This document shows positions 21,293 to 32,291 of a DNA stretch of 64,000 nt, piece after piece. The notes under the pieces were generated by a model. It saw nothing but the letters and a program-made list of their open reading frames with translations, was not told the origin of the DNA and made no database searches. The first letter of the stretch is position 1; each line of letters starts with the position of its first letter. The stretch is from positions 34,682,883 through 34,746,882 of the forward strand of contig CM067076.1 in NCBI GenBank assembly GCA_033980235.1, read 5' to 3'. The DNA is from Diadema setosum (Eukaryota > Echinodermata > Echinoidea > Diadematoida > Diadematidae). The translations under genes and the position numbers were made by a program.

Positions 21293-22805
21293 AGCGGGGT
21301 TCCCACTATCGTGCGATCCATTGCGAACGCCACGACTGGACATTCGTAACTGAGCGTGGAAAATTTGTTGAACTCGTCTGAAATTTCACGTTTGGATACG
21401 AGGTTATGCGTGTCAATACGTGTTGGTACGCTTGGATGCGATATGGTCACGATTGGTCTATTTCAAGCGATACGATCTGTCACGATCTGGTCTGCCGTTC
21501 AAATACGATCCGACAGGATTGTCCTGATTGAGTTCACGATTGGTACCGATCTAACATGACCATTACGATAAGGATCCCCGATCTGGTACGTGCAGCAACG
21601 TACTGATACGTTCCAATAAGAATACCGCGAACCAATACGGGCTGCTGAGATATCTTTTACGATAGGGATCAGAAGCGACCCCCATTTATACCCCATTCCC
21701 ACTGCCGATCAGATCAACTCGATCAAGCGAGATCAATCCCGATCACCAATTTTTACCAGAGCAATTCCGACCAAATGATCGATCGTCCTTCAACACGATC
21801 CCTTCCCGACCGCTATTCGATCTTTTACGATCCACACCCGACCATTCTCGACATCTCCAGAATCTCTCCTCGACAACCACACAGATCTCTACTCGAACAT
21901 CCCGATCTACACACAATCAATACACGATCACTTCACGGTCAATACTCGATTTCTACTAGACTTCTTAGACCAGGACGACATGACTCGATCTGTGTAAGAT
22001 CTTGCATCGAATGGGTCGGCAGGTTCGTACACTGATCGAGTGATAGAAGAATTGGTTACAGTTATTCGTTTGGTTATATAAGACAACTCAGTATTTATGC
22101 TTGTATACGGCATGGCCCAAAAGAGTGCTATAAAACTGACTCTTATATGTGTAATTGCAAAAGCAAGAATGAACGAAAGAAAGTATTATTTTTAGTAGTT
22201 GATAGACGAACACCTATTTTGAAACCACAATCATCAATTCTCGTGCAGGCAGTTCGATTCTACGGTAATTTTTCCTGAAAACTTTGCATTTTTGATATTT
22301 TGCGACCCTAGCCATTCTTGACAGAGGGACAACTTTGACAACTTTGCAAGATAAAGTTTCCGACAAAAATTGCTGCACTGGTCTATAAATCGATGATAAA
22401 GACTGATCACTATTGTTTGTGAGCCACTCAAAAAGGTACAAAAATGCATGCAGTTGTGTTCATTCATTTTATCCGTTTTCAGTAGCTATATTGGATGCAT
22501 TCGTTATCAGTTTTATGACTTCACTATTGCTCGGTCAAGTAGGATATCAGTGCCCAAAGTTACAGTTTTTGCAAATCACAAATTTTCAGGGAGATCAAGG
22601 CGAAGGTTGATTATCATTGTGTCAAATAAAATCTGAAGTGTTTTTTTTTTCTATTAGATAATGCAACGATTTCATTCAGTCGCTCATATCTTTTTATACA
22701 AGAGACAGTTTTGTAGCACTCTGTCTGCCGGGACACCATGTATGATAATTATAATAGGTTCGTTCACATGCATTCAATATTTGCAGTAAATATAAGAACA
22801 CCTCT

Positions 22806-22840
22806 CGGGTCTCAGGTTCGAATCCCGATGGAATCCCATT
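22806..22840 (+). pseudogene. tRNA-like fragment, 3' half only
   Basis: Keeps the T arm (box B GGTTCGAATCC) and TGGAATCCC; the D and anticodon arms are missing. First unit of the array. Confidence 0.5.
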
Positions 22841-23106
22841 TTCTTTGCTCATTTTTCCACTAAAATATATACAGTATTCCTTCTGGTCAGTTTATTTTGT
22901 CTTTATTTGTTACATACTCAAAAAGCTGCATCGCTTTGGTGACCTCTCGCATTTATCCAAAAGTTGAATTATCCTTCGGGTTTATGCCAGGTTTAAGCAT
23001 GCACGTGTGTGTCACACACAAACACACTGCTATTATACCTTCTGACCATCCGAGCATTGGGCATTAAGGGTTTTTTTTTTTTTTTTTGACGAACACTGAA
23101 CTATAG

Positions 23107-23161
23107 GGCTTTCTTTAGATCAGTCGGTAGAGCACTGGGCTGGCAATCCCGATGGAATTCC
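23107..23161 (+). pseudogene. tRNA-like pseudogene lacking the T arm
   Basis: GATCAGTCGGTAGAGC (D arm) is followed by CTGGGCTGGCAATCCCGATGG: the variable region and the 5' side of the T arm are deleted. It cannot fold as a tRNA. Second unit of the array. Confidence 0.5.
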
Positions 23162-23415
23162 ATTGTCTTTGCTAATTTTTCCACTTATGATTTATATTCT
23201 TTCTGGTCAGTTTATTCTGTCTGTATTTGTTACATACTCAAAAAGCCGCATCATTTCGATGATCGATCCCTCGCATTTATCCCCAAGTTGAATTATCCTT
23301 CGGGTTTATGCCAGGTTTGAATATGCGCGTGTGTGTCACACACAAACACACTGATAGCTTCTGACCATCCGAGCATTGGGAATTAAGGGTTTCTGGAACG
23401 AGCTCTAAACTAGGG

Positions 23416-23488
23416 CTTTCTATAGCTCAGTCGGTTGAGCCCCGGGCTTGCAATCAGGAGTTCTCGGGTTCGAATCCCGATGGAATCC
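23416..23488 (+). tRNA. tRNA-Ala-like sequence, anticodon TGC
   Basis: 73 bases that fold as a cloverleaf. The acceptor CTTTCTA pairs with TGGAATC at five of seven positions (the first two fail). D arm GCTC/GAGC. Anticodon arm CCGGG-CTTGCAA-TCAGG with anticodon TGC. T arm TCGGG/CCCGA. Box A TAGCTCAGTCGG and box B GGTTCGAATCC fit the polymerase III promoter consensus. Because it sits in a tandem transposon-borne array and its acceptor stem is imperfect, it may be a tRNA-derived repeat rather than a working tRNA gene. Confidence 0.45.
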
Positions 23489-23751
23489 CATTTTCTTTGC
23501 TCATTTTTCCACTAAAAATATATACAGTATTCTTTCTGATCAGTTGATTCTGTATTTATTTGTTACATACTCAAAAAGCTGCATCGGATCGCTTCGGTAA
23601 TCCCTCGCATTTATTCCCGAGTTGAATTACATCCTTCGGGCTTATGCCAGGTTTGAATGTGCGCGTGTGTGTCACACACAAACAAACTGCTATAGCTTCT
23701 GACCATTCGAGCATTGAGAATTAAGGGTTTCTGGGAAGAACACTGTACTAG

Positions 23752-23823
23752 GTCTCTATAGCTCAGTCGATAGAGGCCGGGCTAGCAATACGGAGTTCTC
23801 GGGTTCGAATCCCGATGGAATCC
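23752..23823 (+). tRNA. tRNA-Ala-like sequence, anticodon AGC, degenerate
   Basis: Anticodon loop CTAGCAA gives AGC (alanine). T arm and box B are intact. The D stem (GCTC versus GAGG), acceptor (GTCTCTA versus TGGAATC) and anticodon stem have mismatches, and the sequence is one base shorter than the neighbour. More likely a pseudogene or repeat unit. Confidence 0.35.
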
Positions 23824-23990
23824 CATTTTCTTTGCCCATTTTCCACTAATATGATATATAAGAAGAATAGCAAATCTACATGTAAGTTTGATGTCTCATT
23901 AAAAAAAAAATATGTTACACCTCCACGCTTCGTAAGTGTATTAGATAGGTGGACTGAAATTAAATTGGTCTAAAATGAAACATAGGCCTA

Positions 23991-25330
23991 CACTGCAAAA
24001 AGTCCGGTGTTAAATAGTGAACACCGAGCTGGTGTTAAATTTTCGGTGCTCATTCATGGTGTTAAATTAACACCTCCGGATGTCATTTCCAAATATAAAA
24101 CTGTTTTTTGAAGAGTTTCTTAGTAACTGCACTTCTTGTTGATTTTTAATTTAAACAAGACGATCAGGAATTTTACATTAAAATACTAGTTTTTTGAAAA
24201 AAAAAATGTGAAAATAAATTTACACCACAGTAACACCAGCTGATGTGGTCTCTTATTGAAGCTGGACGGGTGTAAAACCATTTGTTTTTTTTTGTTTTGT
24301 TTGTTTGTTTGTTTTTATTTAAACACGGGTAAAAAATACTTGCACTCAGCCGTTAGGCTGTTTTTCAGCAAGTCCGTATGATATACACTGTACAAAAAAC
24401 ATAATGTGGTACAATCAACGTATAGAATAATACATAAACAATAATCGGTATAACGAAACAAAAAGATGAAAAAAATACATATATACACAACACTCTTTAC
24501 AAAACAGTCAGACAGTAGAATGCAGTAAGAAGAAGAAAAAAATCTCGGAAAGGAAGTGATTAAAAAAGAAGAAGATATTACTCAGAAATAGAAAAACTCA
24601 TAAATCAAGTAAGAAAACAGAATCGATATCCTTCAGAAATTGTGCTAATCTTGTACATGTTCTCGTGGCTTCCGGTAATTGATGGAATAATTGAGCTGCT
24701 ATGTAAACAATACTACTTTTGCAGAAATTGGTCTTTGGTTTTGGTAACAATACTTTAAATGCCGAGTTCCTCAGATTGTAATTAGATACTTTTACGTTCA
24801 CTTGATAAGTCAGAAAATCAGGCAAGAGGTTATTCAAAACCTTGTAAATAAAAACAACTAGATCTTTTTTCACTTTGGCACTGAGGCAGTCAATAGGCAG
24901 CCTCCCATACAAATCTCGTCTATTGTGACGATGATCCACTTTCAGAACAGTTCGCAAGGCTCTGTTCTGAAGTATTTGCAGTCTTTTTATGTGACCAGAA
25001 TTTGGTTTCATCCAGATGGTGTTACAGTACTCAAAGTGAGGACGAATCATTGTATTATACAGGGTTAATGCTATTAACACCAACATTGATATTAACACCA
25101 ACAAATATCAAATCAACACCATGTGGTGTCATTTTTGAATTAACACCAGTACAGTGTCAAAATAACACCAGGTACAGTGTCAAATTAACACCACGAAGTG
25201 TCAGGTGAACACTTTTCAACACCATCACAGTGCATTTTCTACACCAGTGGGTGTGGTCCTCTATTGAAGTTTGATTGGTGTTAGATTTAACACCCATGGT
25301 GTTAAATCTAACACCGATGTTTTTACAGTG
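23991..25330. mobile_element. AACACC element, TA-flanked, carrying a LINE end
   Basis: The ends are CACTGCAAAAAGTCCGGTGT (23991) and the complement of CACTGTAAAAACATCGGTGT (25330), with TA on both sides. The arms are strings of AACACC/GGTGTT words at roughly 21-27 bp. F2 copy 2 lacks it at the matching place (near 27992). The interior is mostly a LINE 3' end inserted at about 24305-25075. Confidence 0.8.
24305..25075 (-). pseudogene. 5'-truncated LINE, C-terminal end of ORF2
   Basis: The open frame 25104-24598 (minus) reads LTLYNTMIRPHFEYCNTIWM, then LQILQNRALRTVLKVDHRHN, then LPDFLTYQVNVKVSNYNLRN and ends FLKDIDSVFLLDL. This is the region after the RT catalytic core of non-LTR retrotransposons. 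Its 3' UTR has the hairpin CTGAAAAACAGCCTAACGGC and an A/C-rich tail (TTTG repeats on plus, about 24283-24312). 5' truncation is usual for LINE insertion. The first few residues of the open frame are host AACACC sequence. Confidence 0.85.
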
Positions 25331-26695
25331 TATATGCCCATAAATGCATCATTATAGAGTTGAAAGAAATTGACTGTTCTACAACCCTAATGAGTCGTTT
25401 TCTTTGACATTATTGTTCTCATTGAAGAATGAAATAGTGAATGGAAAAATATGTGTGTATTCATTGATAAAGTATAGGCCCAAGAGTGTGTAAAAGAAAA
25501 TACATGTATCATATTAATTTCTAAATTCATGAAGTGTGCTGATTATGTGGAAGAGAGTATATTATTATTAAGATAAAGCATACATAACATTTCATATTAG
25601 CAAAAAATGAGGAAAATCTTAGTTGTTTTTTTTTTGTCAACTCATCCCAGCCAATCGATATCAAGGTGGCCTTCAAGCAATGTACATACAACTCTCAATA
25701 ACCAACACCTTATCAAGCGAAACAAAAGTGTGACATCTACGTAAATAGAGGTAAAGTAAGTCACTGAGCATTTATGAATCTACGCTACAACTCCTATTTT
25801 CACAGGTCAGCGTAAGAAATAGATTTTATATCAACGTATCTAACTTCAACTTTGAAACACACAAGCAAGCAAAAAAATTCAAGAAACATTTCTCAGTTTG
25901 TAAGTAAAGTAACTAATGTAGAAAATTTCCTTTCACGTTACAGTCATATTGCCTGTATATCGATTTTTTTATTTATTCATTTTTTTTTTTAAGTTTCAGT
26001 CGTGTTTTCTTTCTTTCTTCTGGTATATTTTTGTCTGGAGAGTCTAATTCTACCATGTCTGCTGTTTGTTGTCTTTTCTCTCTTCGTGGCCCTATTCTTT
26101 TCTTCAGTGGGCCAGGAGTGGCTGAAAATACTGACGATATTTAACTTTCTAACGTGGCCAAGGACTGCATGTAACTTCTCTTAATACCAGAACAATAAAT
26201 GAGTGCTAAGAAAGTACGTCTGCACATGCTGCAACCACTGTCAAAAAGTGTTCCGTATTTGATCGAGTGCGTAATCGAGTTTAGTCGAGTATCAATTAAT
26301 AGCAGTCCTGTATCGGTCGTATAGCTGTCGAGTTATTCGTGAAACTGATGAATCCTGGATCGAGATGATCTGAAATCAATCGCGTAGCATTCGAGTATAA
26401 CTCGAGATGATCGGGAACTGAGCTCGGGGGAAAATCCGTCCCCACCACACTAGATTTCTATACGATCGATTCCCGATCAGCTCGATCTCTTCTCGATCAC
26501 TACCCGAGCTGTTGATGTTCGGGCTTCCTACTCGAATATTTCGGACATGTCCAAAATTATCGGGAAGGAAGCAGGAACGATGCCTATCAAGGTAGATCGA
26601 CCCCGAATACCAATGCCGAGCGAGCCCGACCAGGCCAAAAAAGCTTGATCGGGATTGATCGAGTTGATCTGATCGGCAGTGGGAACGCACCATAA

Positions 26696-29600
26696 TGGTA
26701 CGTTCCCACTGCCGATCAGATCAACTCGATCAATCCCGATCAAGCTTTTTTGGTCTGGTCGGGCTCGCTCGGCATTGGTATTCGGGGTCGATCTACCTTG
26801 ATCGGCATCGCTCCTGCTTCCTTCACGATAATTTTGGACATGTCCAAAATATTCGAGTAGGATGCCCGAACACCAACAGCTCGGGTAGTGATCGAGAAGA
26901 GATCGAGCTGATCGGGAATCGGTCGTATAGAAATCTAGTGTGGTCAGGACGGATTTTTTCCCGAGCTCAGTTCCCGATCATCTCGAGTTATACTCGAATG
27001 CGACACGATTGATTTCAGATCATCTCGATCCAGGATTCATCAGTTTCATGAATAACTCGACAGCTACACGACCACTACAGGACTGCTGTCGATTGATACT
27101 CGACTAAACTCGATCATGCTTCGACCGCCACTCGATCAAATACCGAGCACTTTTTGATAGTGGCTGCAGACGTACTTTCTTAGCACTCATTTATTGTTCA
27201 TGAAAATATAATTATGCAGTCCTTGATCATGTTAAAAAGTTAAATGCCGTCAGTATCTTCAGCCACTCCTGGCCCACTGAAGAAAAGACAACAAATCCTA
27301 AACAGCAGACATGGTAGAATTAGACTTTCCAGACAAAAATTTCAGAAGAAAGAAAGGAAACACGACTGAAACTGAGAAAAATTCGGTACTCTGGCAATAT
27401 GACTGTAACGTGAAAGAAAATTTTCTAGATTATTTACTTTAGTTATAAACTGAGAAATGTTTCTTGAATGCTATTGCTAGCTTGTCTGTTTCAAAGTTGA
27501 AGTTGATTACGTTGATATAAAATCGATTTCTTACGCTGACGTGTTAAAACGGTAGTTGTAACTTACATTCATAAATGCTCAGTGACTTATTTTACTTTTA
27601 TTTACGTAGATGTTACACTTTTGCTTCGCTTAATAATGTTTCTTTTTTTTTTCATTGATATCGATTGGCTGGGATGAGTTGACAAGAAAATAAACAACCA
27701 AGATTTTCATCATTTTTGCTAATGTAAAATGTTATATTGTTTTAATTTTCATAATAATGTACTCTGTTCCACATATCAGCACACTTCATGAATTTAGAAA
27801 TTAATGTGATACATGTATTTTTTTTCACACACTCTTGGGCTTATACTTTATCAATGAATACATACATATTTTTCATTCACTTTTTCATTCTTAAATAATG
27901 AGAACAATAATGACAAAGATAACACGACTCAATAGGGTTGTATAACAGTCATTTTTTAAACTCTATATAATGGTGCATTTATGGGCATTATGTTTCATTT
28001 AAGACCAGGTTAATTGCAGCCCACCTATATGTAATGCACTTACGAAGCGTGGCGGTGTATTTTTTTTTTTTTCACGAGAGATCAAACTTTGATTTGCTAT
28101 TCTTCACATCCAATGCAAATATTGAATGCATATGAACGAACCTATTATATTATATATTACATGGTGTCCCGGCAGACAGAGTGCTACAAAACTGTCTCTT
28201 ATTCAAAAAGATATGAGCGACTGAATGAATCGTTGTTCAATAGGAAAAAACAGCTCAAATTCTATTTGACACAATGATAATCAATCTTCATGCAGGCGCT
28301 TTGATGTCCACGAAAATTTGTGATTTACAAAATCTGTAACTTTGGGCACTGATATCCGACTTGACTGAGCGATAGTGCAGCCGTAAAAGCTGAATAACGA
28401 ATGCGTCAAAAAGTAACTACTAAAAACGGATAAATAATGAATGAATACAAGTGAATGCATTTTTTTTTTTTGGGGGGGGGGGGGGCTTTTTTTGAGTGGC
28501 TCACAGAGTGATCAGTCTTTACCATCGTTTTTTTTTTTTTTCAGGAAAAATGACTATATAATCGAAACGCCTGCGCGAGAATTGATAATTGTAGTTTCAA
28601 AATAGGAAGTGTTCTTCTATGAACTATAGGTTTTCCCGGCCGATTTCGCACTTTTGTCAGTCCAATTCCAATTGCTGCATTCAATTTAGCAAAATAAAGC
28701 ATAGATGACATGCTCGGAAGTTCAATTTTATGATCTCTTTATTCAAATTTATTTTGGAGCATTCAAATTACCTTTAGCCTCATTCTAATTAACACTTTTT
28801 CAATTGAAATTCGTAAAACAAGCACCATTTCGTTATTCGTTCATTCAGTTTAGAATTATAATAGTCACGTGATCACGGACATGCTGCTCTCGTTCATTCA
28901 AATTCATTATGGCAATCAATTTAACATCTTTTGCAGTCAATCTGGCACGCATGTTCATGGTTTGGTTCTTTCTTTTTTATAACTTGTTTTCCAAGCGTCA
29001 TTACGTTTCATATTTTCGTCCTCATTTCAGAGATTTTGGCAACATTTTTTTTTCTTTAATGTGCTTAGTGACTCTTCAAGTCCGAAAATAATACAACATG
29101 TGCATGGCCACAAATTGTCTCGTCGTTGAGCGCTTTATTCCGTGTGTCGGCCAGTTCTAGGAAGTCAAGGTTATGATCATCAAATATTCCTATGATTCTT
29201 TTTCTGTCCCCTTGAGAAAATTGTAATACGTCTGTTTCTAACTTGTGCCGTCATGACTGGAAGAAGATAAAATTAAACTATATAATAATATTGGTACATG
29301 TAGGCCTAAAATGGCATGTATGAAAGAAAAGGGGCGTTACAGAACAGCAGACTCGAGTAATGGTCAAAAATACGATACTTTTAGTGCTTAACAGTGCGTG
29401 GATGAAACAATAAGTCACATAGAAATACGCGTCTAAATGTTATCAACTTTTCAAAAAAGAAATAACATGGCATTAATTTGAATAAACATGTTAGGAATTT
29501 GACTGCCCATACGCGAAATTAAATGACTGAAGTACCCCTTTCGCCAGTGCTGGCGAATTTGAATGACTGAAGAGCACGTGCCAATTTGAATGCCCGTTTT

Positions 29601-30273
29601 ACGAATTCGAAAGGCACATGTGCAAATCTCATGGATCGGAATGCTAATTGAACGAACAACTTGCAATTTTGAATGAAAGAATGTGCAGTGACGAGGATTT
29701 CGCTATTAAATTGAATGAACCTTTTATCAAATGGACTGACAAAAGTGCGAAATTGGCGGGAAAACCTATACCAAAGATAATCATTTCTTTCGTTCATTCA
29801 TGCTTTTGCAATTAATAGTCAGTTTTATAGCACTCTTTTGGGCCATGCCGTATTCAAGTGTAAATACTAAATTGTCTCATCATTATAACCAAACGAATAA
29901 CTGTAACCAATTCTTCTTTCACTCGATCACTGTACGAACCTGCCGACCCGTTCGATGCAAGATCTTACACAGATCGTGTCATGTCGAGCTGGTCTAAGAA
30001 GTCTAGTAGAAATCGAGTATTGACCGTGTAGCGATCGTGTATTGATTGTGTGTAGCTCGGGATGTTCGAGTAGAGATCTATGTGGTTGTCGAAGAGAGAT
30101 TCTGGAGATGTCGAGAATGGTCGGGTGTGGATCGCACAAGATCGAATAGCGGTCGGGAAGGGATCGTGTTGAAGGACGATCGAGCATTTGGTCGGGATTG
30201 CTCTGGTAAAAATAGGTGATCGGGATTGATCTCGCTTGATCGAGTTGATCTGATCGGCAGTGGGAACGGGGTA
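26696..30273 (-). mobile_element. F2 element copy 2, inverted
   Basis: It starts TGGTACGTTCCCACTGCCGA and ends with the complement of TACCCCGTTCCCACTGCCGA, with TAA on each side (26693-26695 and 30274-30276). Read on minus it matches copy 1 block by block: 29780-29960 to 22010-22190, 28115-28620 to 22215-22790, 27990-28030 to both flanks of the AACACC element, and 27150-27700 to 25640-26240. It carries its own extra element at 28629-29766. Confidence 0.7.
28629..29766. mobile_element. TA-flanked TIR element rich in TTGAATG words
   Basis: The ends are GGTTTTCCCGGCCGATTTCG (28629) and the complement of GGTTTTCCCGCCAATTTCGC (29766), flanked by TATA. The arms contain ATTCAAATT/TTGAATGA words repeated irregularly. 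Absent from F2 copy 1 (near 22200). The interior 28900-29450 has no recognised gene. Confidence 0.75.
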
Positions 30274-30276
30274 TAA

Positions 30277-31815
30277 GGCGCAATGACCCGAATGGGACTA
30301 TTATAGTCCGGCTGACGATAGATTTCATTGTTTCGCTTAAATTATGCAGAGTGATTAGGCCTATTAATTTTATCCACAACCATCGATGATGGCAAGGCTT
30401 GACAGGTTGACGATGATGACAACGTAACCTTTGCAGTATTGCTAATGACGATTATGTTATCAGAGGGAAAGCAGCACCCAGGCCAGCCATAACCTCAGAT
30501 ATTCCCTCGTCTAATATGAAACGTAAAGAAATTAATAGATTATTAAATCGACATGCTCACCCTCCCCCCTCACAAAAAAAAAGAACGGACGAAATAACGA
30601 ACCCAAATACATAAGATTAGAAGATTGCCCCTCTTCCCCAGAAAAAAAAAAGCAACAGCAAGACAAAATTACCTTTCTCTCCAATACATGAAGAAAATAA
30701 TTATATACTTTACGATGAAATGGAAGGTAAGAAAGAGGATGGGATCATGTTGAATGTTATGTAACATAGTATTATGTGTTATATACGCTCGATATAAGAA
30801 AGCTGGCCGAATGGATAGTATTGCTTATGTGTTCGATTTCATATTCGCAAAGTGTATGTATCATATGCCGTTTTATTTCGAAATGTCGTTATCTCATGGG
30901 TTATTAAAAGTTTGGTTTATTCGGCTTCATTTAGTGTTTTACTTAACAATGTTTAACATAACTGATACACACACATAACAGAAAAGTGACTTCCTAATCA
31001 AAAGGATGTCACTTTTTAACAAAAAAGTAGGTTTTATTTTCGCAGGGGTATATTACTACACTTATTGAATAACTAACTGAAAAATAATGAGTGATCTTCA
31101 TTGTCATAATCATACGAGTGATCTCACATCCACGACAATGGTCACTTTTACATTTGCAGTGATAATAAGAATTGAAAATAACCATTTTCCTCTAAAATTA
31201 TGCTCTACCAAACATACAAAAAAAAAGACATTGAAAAGTGTCAAAATAGATGTAAAGGGGTCAGACGATGGCTGATGAAAGAACTCTTAATTATAATATG
31301 TACAATACACAAACAGCAGGATACTGCACCCCCCCCAAAAAAAAAAAATACTCTGTAATATACTTTTAAAAGTTAACCATTTGCCTTTGATATGTAACCA
31401 TTCAAACACGATTCATTAAATTATTATCATCTTTGTACTGACGTTAGTCAATACGTGCAGACATACAATTCCCATTTTATTTTTGCTCATTTTTTTCTTC
31501 GTTACAAAAGTTATCCCATATCCTGTTTTGTGTTCCTGTGTAATGGTAATAGCAACTCATTAATGAAAACATCATTATTATAATGTATGAAAACATCTAA
31601 AAGTCTTTAATACAACTTTAATTTTATGAAATCATTAAAAAATGGTTTTGATAATGTACCTTAAAAATTACGACAATTAAACTCCACACCGTCATACAAT
31701 TTACCGTTTGGAAAAAATAATCTTAAGATGCAGGCTACCACCTATCAGAACACAAAATAAATCAATTTATGAGTAACATAGGGGCAAATGGGCAAAAAAT
31801 AATAATAATGATAAG
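30277..31815. other. F1 interior without recognised features
   Basis: AT-rich, with A runs near 30575, 30645 and 31335. No TIR, RNA or convincing reading frame was seen. Confidence 0.35.
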
Positions 31816-32108
31816 CGGAAGTAAAGTGAAAAAGTCGATCCCGATCAACGCGATTAAGAAACACGATTAGACGAGATTTCCTGCGTTTGAATACGATCCT
31901 AGACGATCTGATGCGATGATCACGATCAAAAACTAATCGTGATAATCGTAAAAAAAAAATTTGAACCGAGCAAAATTTTCCTACGATTAACGCGATTGCC
32001 ACGATTGACCTGAAGATCTGATACAATCTGATACGACCATCACGCTTGCTGCACGATTAAGACCACTATTTCAAACATGGCGCCAATCGTGATAGTGGGA
32101 ACCCCGCT

Positions 32109-32164
32109 TTAACTAAAAATTCATGTCTGGCGACTTTTTGTTTGTTTTGAGGTGCAGGGTCACA
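32109..32164 (+). mobile_element. TGTGACC element, right end (split by F1)
   Basis: The TTA target duplicate, then ACTAAAAATTCATGTCTGGC to GGTGCAGGGTCACA, then TA. It completes the copy that begins at 20656. Confidence 0.9.
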
Positions 32165-32291
32165 TATACGTAACTCCTGCGTGGGTATAAATGCAATAAG
32201 TTTTACCAGTCTAGGTGCAAACCTTAAAAGTGTGCAGAAATCGACCGCACAATGACTGGAGAAGTATCAAGAGCATTTTAGGTTTGTGCTT

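Larger units (their letters stand above)
22790..23855 (+). repeat. Tandem array of tRNA-containing units, about 330 bp each
   Basis: GGTTCGAATCCCGATGGAATCC or its remains occur near 22816, 23144, 23469 and 23804. Between them each unit has TTGCTCATTTTTCCACT, TTGTTACATACTCAAAAAGC, CCCTCGCATTTAT and GTGTGTGTCACACACAAAC. The array is absent from F2 copy 2, where GCAAATATTG is followed almost directly by GAATAGCAAATC (both as read on the copy-1 strand). Four units, two with a near-complete tRNA fold. Confidence 0.8.
21689..26692 (+). mobile_element. F2 element copy 1 (of a head-to-head pair)
   Basis: It starts TACCCCATTCCCACTGCCGA and ends with the complement of TGGTGCGTTCCCACTGCCGA. TTA precedes it and TAA follows. 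The first 350 bases have GATC/GACC words 9-11 bp apart. Compared with copy 2 it holds two extra blocks: the tRNA-like array (about 22790-23855) and the AACACC element (23991-25330). No coding region of its own was recognised. Confidence 0.7.
21293..32108. mobile_element. F1 element, 10.8 kb, Harbinger-like, with nested elements
   Basis: The ends are AGCGGGGTTCCCACTATC (21293) and its complement (to 32108), flanked by TTA (21290-21292 and 32109-32111). The host TGTGACC element gives the empty site, so the 3-bp duplication is secure. F1's own arms (about 21320-21660 and 31816-32090) are rich in ACGATC-type words at about 10-bp spacing. The centre (21689-30273) is a nested pair of F2 elements. 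30277-31815 holds nothing recognised. No transposase was seen. TTA plus TIRs suggests PIF/Harbinger. Confidence 0.75.

Noticed and set aside
26376..27012. Mirror-image 105-residue frames (MVRSHCRSDQLDQSRSSFFG) on opposite strands
   Set aside because: Both lie in the phased F2 arms at the palindrome centre. The frames arise from the GATC-word repeats and symmetry.
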